64,000 nucleotides of DNA, taken from positions 1 through 64,000 of the forward strand of contig JAPUER010000060.1 of assembly GCA_027492485.1 (NCBI GenBank). The letters run 5' to 3'. Position numbers and translations under genes: made by a program. Below, piece after piece: positions 1 to 8,838 of this stretch. The stretch is from Betaproteobacteria bacterium (GTDB lineage Bacteria; Pseudomonadota; Gammaproteobacteria; Burkholderiales; Casimicrobiaceae). The notes beneath the pieces were generated by a model. The model ran no database searches. It worked only from the letters and a program-made list of their open reading frames with translations, and was not told where the DNA came from. Within the stretch, counting starts at the first letter, position 1, and each line of letters starts with the position of its first letter.

Positions 1-26
1 CGCTTCGAGCGGCTCACAACCTAAAG

Positions 27-45
27 CCCCCGGCTTTGCCGGGGG
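27..45 (+). terminator. GC-rich terminator-like hairpin
   Basis: A perfect 8-bp stem (CCCCCGGC / GCCGGGGG) with a TTT loop, preceded by AAAG. It lacks a clean T-run (ATACTT follows), so it is a weak intrinsic terminator at best. It probably closes a gene lying left of the window, and it sits 25 bases before the first start codon. Confidence 0.5.
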
Positions 46-70
46 ATACTTACCAATCAAGGAGAGTTGC

Positions 71-1111
71 ATGAACTTCATTCATCAGGCCGCACGCGGC
101 TTGCGGCGCCTGGCGGGCGCGGGTCTGCTGGCCGGCGCCATGGCATCGTCGTGGGGCAGCGCCCAGGCGCAAACGCTCAACGTCTATTCGATCTGGCCCG
201 AGAACTGGGCGCGACCGATGCTGCAGGAGTTCGAAAAGCAGAGCGGCATCAAGGTCAATTTCCTGCGTTTCTCGTCCGGCGAAGCGTTGGCGCGGCTGAT
301 CGCCGAGAAGGGCAACCCGAAGGTCGACGTGCTGTTCGGCGGCCCGGTGGAAACCTTCGGCGCCGGCGTCAAGGAAGGCATCTTCGAGGCCTACAAGCCG
401 CCGTCATTCGCCGCGCTGCCGGGGCGCTTCAAGCACGAGGGCGGCATGTGGACGGCGATTGCCGACGATCCGCTGGTGTTCATGACCAACCGCAAGTTCC
501 TCGCCGACAACAAGCTTTCGGCGCCGACTTCGTGGAATGACTGGCTTAACCCGGCCTACGCCAACCAGTTGCAGATGGCCGACGCGCGCACCTCCGGCAC
601 GGCGGTGACGCGCATCTTCTCGCTGCTCGAGGTGTATGGCCGCGACGAAGCGAAAACCTTCGACTTCATGAAGAAGATGGCGAAGAGCATCCAGACCTAC
701 ACCAAGAGCGGCGGCGGCGGCACCTTGCCGGTGGGGCTGGGCCAGGCCGGTGGCGGCATCTTCTTCATCGTCGACGCGCTCGACACCAAGGCCAAGGGCT
801 ACGACGTCGAGATCAGCTTCCCGAAAGAGGGCATCGGCGCGGCGGCGGAAGGCATCGCGCTGGTCAAGGGCGCCAAGAACCCGGAGGCCGCGAAGAAGCT
901 GATCGACTGGGCCAGCAGCCCGGCGATGCAGTCGCTTTACGCGCCGAACAAAATCAACTTCGTGCCGGCGCATCCGCAGGTGAAGACCGAGGCCTCGCTG
1001 GCCGCGATTCTCAAGGACGCCAAGATCATCCCGATCGACGACGAATACGCCGGCAACAACCGCAAGCGAATCGTCGAGCGCTGGGTGGCCGAGGTGCTCA
1101 ACGCCAAATAG
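71..1111 (+). CDS. ABC transporter substrate-binding protein, Fe3+/AfuA/PhnS-like family
   Basis: Periplasmic binding protein of 346 aa. The first ~34 residues form a signal peptide (RRLAGAGLLAGA core, cleavage near AQAQ). The start has AAGGAG six bases upstream. The mature part has the type-2 periplasmic-binding fold seen in ferric, phosphosugar (AfuA) and aminoethylphosphonate binders: NVYS near the mature N-terminus, then EGIALVKGAKNPEAAKKLIDW near residue 265. The paired tyrosines that bind iron in FbpA are not evident; the matching stretch reads GGGIFFIVDAL. An organic phosphate or phosphonate ligand is therefore at least as likely as iron. The partner permease and ATPase follow, but a 272-bp gap with an inverted-repeat element intervenes. 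Confidence 0.85.
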   Translation: MNFIHQAARGLRRLAGAGLLAGAMASSWGSAQAQTLNVYSIWPENWARPMLQEFEKQSGIKVNFLRFSSGEALARLIAEKGNPKVDVLFGGPVETFGAGVKEGIFEAYKPPSFAALPGRFKHEGGMWTAIADDPLVFMTNRKFLADNKLSAPTSWNDWLNPAYANQLQMADARTSGTAVTRIFSLLEVYGRDEAKTFDFMKKMAKSIQTYTKSGGGGTLPVGLGQAGGGIFFIVDALDTKAKGYDVEISFPKEGIGAAAEGIALVKGAKNPEAAKKLIDWASSPAMQSLYAPNKINFVPAHPQVKTEASLAAILKDAKIIPIDDEYAGNNRKRIVERWVAEVLNAK

Positions 1112-1203
1112 GCGCGACGCAAGCGTCGAGCGGGCGGCGCGATTTGCGCCTGGAATGTGTTCAAAGTACTCTGCCCGAGTGAGAGACTAGAGCATCAGCG
1201 ACG

Positions 1204-1366
1204 TTTTTTTTGACGCGGATTAGCGCAGATTTAATGCGGATGTACGCTGATTTTCATGGCCTGGTTGCCCGACGGTTGTGTCCGCTAACCGCGGTGATTG
1301 GTCCCTCCGCTAGACAGAGAAATCTGCGGCAATCGGCGTTAAATCTGCGCTAATCTGCGTCAAAAA
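1204..1366. repeat. MITE-like inverted-repeat element between binding-protein and permease genes
   Basis: The arms at 1206-1252 and 1320-1366 are inverted copies of each other over about 47 bp with roughly seven mismatches. The best-conserved part is GATTAGCGCAGATTTAA, next to a T-run on the outer side. The ~67-bp centre is unlike the arms. No transposase is encoded and no clear target duplication is visible. The right end lies 17 bases before the permease start, which has no good Shine-Dalgarno sequence. The element may have inserted into an originally compact operon. Confidence 0.75.
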
Positions 1367-1383
1367 GGCACCCTCGGCGCTCG

Positions 1384-3081
1384 ATGACAAACGTCACCAC
1401 AACTGCTTCCGCCCGCCAGCAGCGCGACCCGTTCATCGCGGGTATCGTGTTGGTGCTGTGGGTGCTGCTCGGCATCTTTGTGCTGTATCCGCTGGCGCGG
1501 CTGTTCGGCCGTGCCTTTTTCGACGAGGGCAAGCTCGTCGTGCAGCCGTTCATCGATATCGTCGGCAACGGCAATCATCGCCAGGCCTTCTTGAACAGCC
1601 TGTTGCTGGCGCTGGCCGTCGGCGTCGGCGGCACGGGGCTGGGCTTTCTGTTCGCCTTCACGGCCGTGCGTGCCGGCCTCGGCAAGCGGGTCATGAGCTT
1701 CATCGACACCGCGACGCTGCTGCCGCTGATCTCGCCGCCGTTCACCATCTCGGTGGCGATCCTGTTCTCGTTCGGCGCGCGGGGCCTGATCACCTACGAT
1801 CTGCTCGGGGTCAAGGGCTTCGTCGTGTATGGTTTTGCCAGCACGGCGGCGGCCGAAATCATCACCTACTTCCCGATCGCCTATCTCACGCTGCGGCCGA
1901 TCCTGGCCAGCATCGACCCGAACATCGAAAACGCCGCCTTCAGCATGGGTGCCACCCGCTGGCGCGTGTTCCGCACCATGACGCTGCCGCTCGCGATGCC
2001 GGGCATCGCCAACGCCTTCCTGCTGCTGTTCGCCTGCTCGCTGGCCGACTTCGCCACACCGCTGATCCTCTCCGGCAACGCCTTTCCTGTGCTGCCGACC
2101 GAGGCCTTCCTGCAGATCACCGGGCAATTCGACCTGCGCGGCGGAGCGCTGTTGTCGATCCTGCTGTTGCTGCCGGCGGCGGCGGTGTTCTTCCTGCAAC
2201 GCTACTGGCTGGAAGGGCGCAGCTTCGTCACCGTCAGCGGCAAGGCGGGCTCGAAGAGCCGCGTCGAAATCCTCACCCCGGCGATGCGCTACACGCTGTT
2301 CGCGCTGTGCGGGTTGGTGGCGGTCGCGGTGGCGTATTTCTATCTGGTGCTGCTGTTCGCCTCGCTGGTCACGGCGTTCGGCGCCAACCACACGCCGACG
2401 CTCAAGCACTATCAGGTCATCTTCACCGAAGGGCTGCCGGCGATTCGCGACACGCTGATCATCGCCGTCATCGGCATGCCGCTCGGCGGGCTCTACGGCG
2501 TGCTGGTCGGCTACCTGGTGGCGCGCAAGCAGTTCATCGGGCGGCGCACGCTGGAGCTGGTGTCGATGATCAACTACGCGCTGCCCGGCACCATCGTCGG
2601 CATCGCCTATCTGCTCGCCTTCAACGACAAGCCGCTGGAGCTGACCGGCACCGCCACCATCATCATCGCCTGCTACATCTTCCGCTATAGCCCGACCGGC
2701 ATTCGCGCCACCGTTGCGCTGCTGCATCAGATCGACAAGAGCCTGGAAGAAGCCTCGGAAAGCCTGGGCGCCAACAGCTTCACGACCTTCCGCCGCATCA
2801 CGCTGCCGCTGATCATGCCGGCATTCTTCTCGGGGCTGGGCGTCGTCTTCATCCGCTCGATGACAGCGATCAGCGCGACGATCTTCCTTATTTCGATCAA
2901 CTGGACGCTGGTTACCGTGCGCATCCTGGAGAACATGACCGAGCTGGCGCTGGGTCCGGCGGCGGCGTTTTCGGTGTTCGTGGTGGTCATCGTCTACGTC
3001 GTGCTGTGGATCATCGGCAAGCTGCTGGCCCACTTCCGGGCCGGCGACGGGGCACGCATGGAAAGCATTCTCGGAGGGTAG
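1384..3081 (+). CDS. ABC transporter permease, FbpB/ThiP-like double-domain
   Basis: Inner-membrane protein of 565 aa with two fused binding-protein-dependent permease domains, as in the ferric/thiamine/phosphonate group where one polypeptide replaces a dimer. Each half has an EAA loop that contacts the ATPase: EAAFSMGATRWRVFRTMTLP-like (about residues 183-202) and EEASESLGANSFTTFRRITLP-like (about 456-476). About twelve membrane segments are apparent. The ATPase gene follows after 3 bases, so the two are certainly co-transcribed. The ATG at 1384 has only a weak ribosome binding site, perhaps because the repeat element ends just upstream. Confidence 0.9.
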   Translation: MTNVTTTASARQQRDPFIAGIVLVLWVLLGIFVLYPLARLFGRAFFDEGKLVVQPFIDIVGNGNHRQAFLNSLLLALAVGVGGTGLGFLFAFTAVRAGLGKRVMSFIDTATLLPLISPPFTISVAILFSFGARGLITYDLLGVKGFVVYGFASTAAAEIITYFPIAYLTLRPILASIDPNIENAAFSMGATRWRVFRTMTLPLAMPGIANAFLLLFACSLADFATPLILSGNAFPVLPTEAFLQITGQFDLRGGALLSILLLLPAAAVFFLQRYWLEGRSFVTVSGKAGSKSRVEILTPAMRYTLFALCGLVAVAVAYFYLVLLFASLVTAFGANHTPTLKHYQVIFTEGLPAIRDTLIIAVIGMPLGGLYGVLVGYLVARKQFIGRRTLELVSMINYALPGTIVGIAYLLAFNDKPLELTGTATIIIACYIFRYSPTGIRATVALLHQIDKSLEEASESLGANSFTTFRRITLPLIMPAFFSGLGVVFIRSMTAISATIFLISINWTLVTVRILENMTELALGPAAAFSVFVVVIVYVVLWIIGKLLAHFRAGDGARMESILGG

Positions 3082-3084
3082 GGC

Positions 3085-4211
<1,127 letters not shown>

Positions 4212-4215
<4 letters not shown>

Positions 4216-4778
4216 CAACATTTCCGCTCTGCCGCCCACGCCGTGGCGCCCGCCGGCTGCTATCCCTGCTTGTTGCGACACTGGCGGCCGGCCTGCTCAC
4301 GGCGGGCGGCGCGATGGCGCAGGTCAATGGCAAAGGCGTTGCCCTGCATGGCGCCGATGCCGTATTCGTGACGCCCGAGATCGCCGTGCTGTGGGCCGTG
4401 CTCAAGCAGCCGATGGCGGACAAGCCGGATCGCGCTGCGGTCTGGCTGCGCATCGTCAATACGGCGCGCAAGTTCAGCCACGTCGCCATCGACGGCGTCG
4501 ACCCGTTTAGCAAGCAGCGGCAGCGTGTTGAGAAAGGCGTGGCACTGGCCGCCGAAGTGCGCATTGAGGCGGATCGCGACGGTTTCGCCGATTTCACCAG
4601 CCGCGAAATCCATCTCTACGCCAGCGACGCCGACTGGCGGGCCGACAAGCCGGCGCTGACGGTGTATTACCTGGGCGTGCCCGATACCACGCCGGAATTC
4701 TCCAACCGCGAAGCGATGGATCGCTACCTGGCGACCGCGAAGCTCACGCCGCACGCACCCGGCGAATTGAAAAAATAG
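4212..4778 (+). CDS. Small exported protein of unknown function, coupled to the ABC importer
   Basis: A 188-aa protein. An N-terminal signal peptide (RRLLSLLVATLAAGLL core, cleavage near AMAQ) predicts export to the periplasm. I do not recognise the family. The mature part is mixed alpha/beta in appearance and has no cysteines or obvious catalytic motif. Its ATG overlaps the ATPase stop (ATGA), so it is probably translationally coupled and works with the importer, perhaps as an accessory periplasmic factor. That role is an inference from position only. Confidence 0.65.
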
Positions 4779-4804
4779 TCGCCCCGCGCCGCGCGCCGTG
4801 CGGC

Positions 4805-5482
4805 TCATTCTTGGCGCGGCAGCAGACCCAGCAAGTCGAGCGGACGGCCGATCTCGTGACGCGCGCCCCAACTGCGGGCGTGCTCAAGGTCGGGCACATA
4901 GCCGTAACTGGCCAGAATCGGCCGCATACCGGCGGCAATGCTGGCGCGCATGTCGTTTTCGCCGTCGCCGACGAACCAGCAATGCTCGACGTCAACCTCG
5001 GCATCGCGTGCCGCCAGCAGCAGCGGTGCCGGGTTCGGTTTTGGCGTCGCCGTGCTGTCGCCGCAGACCACCGCCGCCGGCGTGAAGGCGCGGTCGCGCA
5101 GCAGTTCGTGGATCATCGGCTCGGCCAGGCGCGAGTGCTTGTTGGTGACGATGCCCCAGATCAGGCCACGGCGTTCCAGCGCGATCAGCAGTTCCAGCAC
5201 GCCGTCGAACAGATGCGTGCGATCCAGCTTGCGGCGGTCGTAAATGGCGAGAAAACGCTTGCGCTGGGCGTCGTAGTCGGCGTCCTCCGGCGTCAGATCG
5301 AGCCCGGCCTTGAGCAGGCTGCGGGCGCCGTAGGTGGCGTAGGGACGCAGCGTCTCGTAAGGCAGGGCCGGCAGACCGTCGGCCAGCCGCATGTCGTTGA
5401 CGGCGCCGGCGAGGTCGGGCGCGCTGTCGACCAGGGTGCCGTCGAAGTCGAAGAAGATGGCGTGCGGGAGGCTCATTGCCAT
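4805..5482 (-). CDS. gph: Phosphoglycolate phosphatase (HAD family)
   Basis: A 225-aa HAD-superfamily phosphatase that would dephosphorylate 2-phosphoglycolate, a by-product of DNA repair and oxygenase side reactions. HAD motif I is FFDFDGTLVDS near the N-terminus with the nucleophilic Asp. Motif II is GIVTNK and motif IV is FVGDGENDM. The helical cap lies between motifs I and II (about residues 18-85). The start could equally be the second ATG at 5476 (MSLPHAIFF); neither has a strong ribosome binding site. It is last in the minus-strand run, separated from nudB by a palindromic repeat. Confidence 0.88.
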   Translation of the reverse strand: MAMSLPHAIFFDFDGTLVDSAPDLAGAVNDMRLADGLPALPYETLRPYATYGARSLLKAGLDLTPEDADYDAQRKRFLAIYDRRKLDRTHLFDGVLELLIALERRGLIWGIVTNKHSRLAEPMIHELLRDRAFTPAAVVCGDSTATPKPNPAPLLLAARDAEVDVEHCWFVGDGENDMRASIAAGMRPILASYGYVPDLEHARSWGARHEIGRPLDLLGLLPRQE

Positions 5483-5574
5483 CGCTTGCTGCCGCTCGGG
5501 CGGGTGATGAAACGCATGGAAAAACGATCAGCTTTGGTCACAAATGGCGTCCGCTCAGGGCACAGGCCGCGAAA

Positions 5575-5648
5575 ACGTTAATAGTCGACAATTGATAAAA
5601 TTGGCCTCTGCGCCCAATTGGAATGCCGTTTTCAGCAAAAAGATGATC
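5575..5648 (-). repeat. Dispersed palindromic repeat, copy A
   Basis: A partial copy of the intergenic family also found at 28661-28790, 38936-39004 and 53083-53204. Shared words are GTCGACTATT (here as TAATAGTCGAC), CGCCCAATTGGAAT and TTTTCAGCAAAAAG. It lies just 3' of nudB and 5' of gph and could act as a terminator or mRNA-end stabiliser. Confidence 0.65.
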
Positions 5649-5658
5649 CCGGAAATCG

Positions 5659-6192
5659 TCACGCCGATAAACATCGAAGCGCCGCGATTTTGACCGAAAG
5701 CGCGTCGAACACCGCCGCGTTGCTCCACGAGCTTGCTGCCCGCTTCGCGTCGGCGAACGCCAGCCATCGCCACGCCACGTGCTCGCGCGGCGCGAGCGTC
5801 GGCGGCAGCGCGGCGGGCAGGCGCAAGGCAAAGCAACGTTCGCGGTTGTGCGTGGTGCCGGGCGGGTAGCGATGCCGCCAGCGCGGGTAGATGCAATAGA
5901 CGCTTTCGTAGTCGAGGTCGATCACGCCGCCAAAGTCGGCGGCGCGAAAGCCGGTTTCTTCTTCCACCTCGCGGGCCGCGGTCGCGGCAAAGCTCTCGCC
6001 GTCTTCCTGCGAGCCGGTCACCGATTGCCAGAAGCCCGGAAAATCCGCGCGCTCGATCAGCAGCGTCTGCCCGTCGTCGGTGAATAGCACCACCAGCACC
6101 GAACGCGGAACCTTCGGCGGTTTGCCGCCGCCGGCCGCCGCCGTGGCGCTCAGGCCAGCACCACGCGGAACACGCGGTCCTTTTCGCCCCAC
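5659..6192 (-). CDS. nudB: Dihydroneopterin triphosphate diphosphatase (Nudix)
   Basis: Nudix hydrolase that converts dihydroneopterin triphosphate to the monophosphate in folate synthesis. The Nudix box is readable as GSQEDGESFAATAAREVEEETG. NudB-type family markers are FPGFWQSVTGS, HRYPPGTTHN and the C-terminal SSWSN motif. No ATG precedes the conserved start of the fold in a sensible position. I use the in-frame GTG at 6192, which lies inside the barstar gene; a CTG at 6153 overlapping the barstar stop is an alternative. Overlap with barstar implies translational coupling. The end is secure, the start is not. Confidence 0.82.
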   Translation of the reverse strand: MGRKGPRVPRGAGLSATAAAGGGKPPKVPRSVLVVLFTDDGQTLLIERADFPGFWQSVTGSQEDGESFAATAAREVEEETGFRAADFGGVIDLDYESVYCIYPRWRHRYPPGTTHNRERCFALRLPAALPPTLAPREHVAWRWLAFADAKRAASSWSNAAVFDALSVKIAALRCLSA

Positions 6193-6473
6193 CAGATGCA
6201 GGCTTCGTCGAGGATTTCGAGCAGCGTGTTCCAGTCGTCGCCGAAGCGCTTGTCGCCGCTCTTGCTGTCGAGCAGCAGGATGCTGATCGATGCGCTCTTG
6301 GCCCAGGTCGCATCCATCAGGCAATCGGCCAGCGCATCCCAGTTGTGGCCGAAGTACCGCGGCAGCTTGAGCCCGGCGGCAAGCGCCTCCAGCAGCGCCT
6401 TTTTCGAGCGGACGCCCTTGAGATCGACTCTGAGCACGGTCTCGGCACGGAAGTCATGAACGGCGTTTTTCAT
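6150..6473 (-). CDS. Barstar-family ribonuclease inhibitor
   Basis: A small 107-aa cytoplasmic protein of the barstar family, which binds and blocks barnase-type RNases before they are secreted. The family hallmark is KLPRYFGHNWDALADCL (about residues 36-52), and the second conserved block is DDWNTLLEILDEA. It begins 38 bases after the stop of the adjacent guanyl-specific RNase gene, on the same strand. The pairing RNase-then-inhibitor is the expected protective arrangement. Its 3' end overlaps the coding region of nudB. Confidence 0.88.
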   Translation of the reverse strand: MKNAVHDFRAETVLRVDLKGVRSKKALLEALAAGLKLPRYFGHNWDALADCLMDATWAKSASISILLLDSKSGDKRFGDDWNTLLEILDEACIWWGEKDRVFRVVLA

Positions 6474-6511
6474 CGCGGCCCTCGCTGGTCTGCGTGTTTG
6501 TCCTGGTCCGG

Positions 6512-6892
6512 CTAGCGGACGATGCACTTGAACGATTGATAGTGGTCGTCGCTGTAGTAGCAGGGCTCGGTCGCCCGCTGGTCGCCGCCGCAAACGATGC
6601 GCCGCGCGCCGCGATTGCGGGCACCGGGCGTGCGCACCGTGTACTCGTGGTAGTAGCCGCGCGGCGCCTTCGGCAGTACCTTTTCGCGGTTGCCGAAAAT
6701 CACCCCGTCGCGACCATGAGGAAACGGCCCGCCGCCGGCGATCAGCGCCAGCGTGTCGCGCCCCTGGCGGGGCAAATCGGTCGCGGCGATGCTCTGACCG
6801 ACCGCACACACGCCACGCGCGGCCACCGGTACCGCGGCCAGCGTCGCGCAGGCGAGCAGGGCCGAAGCAAGGAACATGGATCCGGATCGCAT
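6512..6892 (-). CDS. Secreted guanyl-specific ribonuclease (RNase N1/T1, barnase family)
   Basis: A 126-aa secreted RNase. A signal peptide (MRSGSMFLASALLACATLAA core, cleavage near VAARG) is followed by the microbial RNase domain. The catalytic set is complete: Glu83 in YYHEYTV, Arg98 in RGARRIV and His117 in YYSDDHYQSF, matching RNase Sa/barnase. Four cysteines in the mature part suggest disulfides. The ATG at 6892 has AGGGG about five bases upstream and is preferred over an in-frame ATG at 6916. A barstar-like inhibitor gene follows directly. Confidence 0.9.
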   Translation of the reverse strand: MRSGSMFLASALLACATLAAVPVAARGVCAVGQSIAATDLPRQGRDTLALIAGGGPFPHGRDGVIFGNREKVLPKAPRGYYHEYTVRTPGARNRGARRIVCGGDQRATEPCYYSDDHYQSFKCIVR

Positions 6893-6943
6893 AAAACCCC
6901 TCCGCCGCCGCGGCAACGCCGCCGCCCAAACCCGAAGCGTAAC

Positions 6944-7363
6944 TTACCGCCGCGCCTTCCAGCCGCGATATTCGACCTTGATGCAGCGGTTCTGCACTAC
7001 CGCCATCCCGGCGTCGCGGGCGATTTGCGCGGCCTGTTCGTTGCCGACGCCGATCTGCATCCAGAGCACCGACGGGCGTGGCCGCATCGCTGCGGCGGCA
7101 GTGGCGACCTCGACCATTTCCTCACTGCGGCGGAAGCAGTCGACGATGTCGACCGGTACCGCGACGTCGGCCAGCGTGGCGACGCAGGTTTCGCCAAGGA
7201 TGGTCCGCCCCGCCGCCCGCGGATTGACCGGAACGATGCGAAAGCCGGCCGCCTGCATCGCCTGCGCCACCTCGAAGCTCGGGCGCTCCGGGTTCGGCGA
7301 CAAACCCACCACCGCGATGGTTTTCGCGGTGGCGAACAGCGTGTCATAGCTGAGTTCGGTCAT
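6944..7363 (-). CDS. CoA-binding protein, YccU family
   Basis: A 139-aa Rossmann-like protein of the CoA_binding_2 family, related to the N-terminal domain of succinyl-CoA synthetase alpha. Visible features are IAVVGLSPNPERPSFEVA near the N-terminus (nucleotide/CoA-binding loop), FRIVPVNPRAAG, and the C-terminal VVQNRCIKVEY segment characteristic of the family. Its cellular role is not established. It starts 13 bases after the crystallin gene stops, so they are probably on one transcript. Confidence 0.85.
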   Translation of the reverse strand: MTELSYDTLFATAKTIAVVGLSPNPERPSFEVAQAMQAAGFRIVPVNPRAAGRTILGETCVATLADVAVPVDIVDCFRRSEEMVEVATAAAAMRPRPSVLWMQIGVGNEQAAQIARDAGMAVVQNRCIKVEYRGWKARR

Positions 7364-7376
7364 GCTGGCGCGACGC

Positions 7377-8642
7377 TCAGCGTACCCGGCGGAACGACGA
7401 AATGTTGTCGTTCATGCCCGGCGGCATTTCGTTGTACTGCCCCGGTCCGAGCGTCAGGCAGCGGCCCCGGTAGTTCGAATCCTCGCAGAACTGCCAGGTG
7501 CCGAGACTGATGAAGATCGACGAGGTGGCGTCGTTCAATCCGGTGGGGCCGAGGTCGCCGACGTCTCCGGTTGCGCGCACCGTGCGGCCGTTGAAATTGT
7601 TGTGCTCGTACAGCCACACCGGATGGCGGCTGCGACCGGCGCCGGCGTCCATGACCACGTAGTTGCCGCCATTGGGGACGAGACCGCTCCAGCTCGGCTC
7701 GCCGACGCGGCGCAGCGACGAAATCGAGCGATCGAGCTGCGGCGGCAGGCGGCGGTAGTCGCCGGGGCCGAACACCATGCAGGCGCCGCCGAAGTCGCGA
7801 TCCTCGCAGGCTTCCCAGTTGCCACCGAACACGCGCATCGACTGGATGCGGTCGTTGAATCCGCTGTTGCGCAGATTGTCGATGTCGCCGTCGAGCGTCA
7901 TGGCGGCGCCGGCGAAGTTCGGGTTGGTAAACACTTCGACGCGGACGCGATCGTTATTCATGACCGGGGCAGGCGGCGGCATCACGGGCGGCGGCGCGAC
8001 TGCCACCGGCGGCATCGGTGGCGGGGGCGGCACCGGGCGCCCGGCGTCGACGACGCGCACGCTCGAAATGCGGTAGTTCAACTGTGCACCAAGGTCGTTG
8101 TACTGCCCCGGCGGCAGCGCCTGGCAGCGACCACCGAAGTTGAAATCGGTGCAGACTTCCCAAGTGCCGCCGCTGACGATGGCGGACGCCGCCGAGAAAC
8201 GATTGCCGCCGGCGTCGATATCGGCAACGCTCTGCTCGTAGGTCATCGTGCGACCGCGGAAGCCGGTGCGGTCGTAAAGCTGGATGCGCGGCGGCGCATA
8301 GCCAACGCCGCTCTGCGCGTAGGTGACGTCGCGCAGCGACTGCACGGCGTCGCCGGAGCGCCCGCCCAGCTCGCGATAGTCGCCGGGCGACAGGCGACGG
8401 CACTCGCCGGTGAAGTTGGCGCCGGTGCAGGCCTCCCAGACGCCGGTTGCCACGCGCAGCGAACGCGCCGCGCCGATCGGCAGATTCGCCTCCGAGCGCG
8501 AGATGCGGGCAACGGCGCCGGTGAAGTCGCGGCCGCTGTAAAGCCACACATCGGAGGCGGCGGCTGCCAGCGGCAGGGCGGCGGCGAGCGCCAGCGCGCC
8601 GACGGCGGCGAAGCGATTGCGGTGGTGGTTGGTCGATTGCAT
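7377..8642 (-). CDS. Exported protein with four beta/gamma-crystallin domains
   Basis: A 421-aa protein: a signal peptide (about residues 1-33), then two beta/gamma-crystallin domains, a proline-rich linker (PPPPPMPP), and two more domains. Each domain has the repeated pattern W-x-x-C-x4-(F/Y)-x-G-x-C followed by PG(D/Q)Y. Calcium-site motifs of the N/D-N/D-x-x-S/T-S type are best in the last domain (NDATSS and NDNISS) and partial elsewhere. The ATG at 8642 has GGAGGA about ten bases upstream; in-frame extensions further upstream lack a signal peptide. It probably binds calcium outside the cytoplasm; the biological role is unknown. Confidence 0.88.
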   Translation of the reverse strand: MQSTNHHRNRFAAVGALALAAALPLAAAASDVWLYSGRDFTGAVARISRSEANLPIGAARSLRVATGVWEACTGANFTGECRRLSPGDYRELGGRSGDAVQSLRDVTYAQSGVGYAPPRIQLYDRTGFRGRTMTYEQSVADIDAGGNRFSAASAIVSGGTWEVCTDFNFGGRCQALPPGQYNDLGAQLNYRISSVRVVDAGRPVPPPPPMPPVAVAPPPVMPPPAPVMNNDRVRVEVFTNPNFAGAAMTLDGDIDNLRNSGFNDRIQSMRVFGGNWEACEDRDFGGACMVFGPGDYRRLPPQLDRSISSLRRVGEPSWSGLVPNGGNYVVMDAGAGRSRHPVWLYEHNNFNGRTVRATGDVGDLGPTGLNDATSSIFISLGTWQFCEDSNYRGRCLTLGPGQYNEMPPGMNDNISSFRRVR

Positions 8643-8838
8643 GGTGGGCTGTCCTCCAGGGTTCGGGTTCGTTCGTTGGTCGCAATGCCGGTGTACTGTC
8701 GGCCGCGTGTCGTTGCTGACAGGCCATGCGTCGCCAGCCCTGGCAACGCTGCTTAGAATAGTCATAGTCGCATTGACAGTCGATCTTTCACCGGAAGCGT
8801 AGCGTAAACGTCGCCGCCGGGCACTCTCAAAACTCTGA
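8643..8838 (+). promoter_or_regulatory. Divergent intergenic region with a -35-like hexamer
   Basis: A 196-bp gap between the crystallin gene (minus) and the peptide importer (plus), which should hold promoters for both. On the plus strand TTGACA at 8773-8778 matches the -35 consensus exactly, but no convincing -10 lies at 16-18 bases. I saw no operator palindrome. Confidence 0.25.

Noticed and set aside
5659..6324. Starting nudB at the ATG at 6324
   Set aside because: It would add about 70 residues that are antisense-like and overlap half of the barstar gene; NudB homology begins around residue 72 of that frame.
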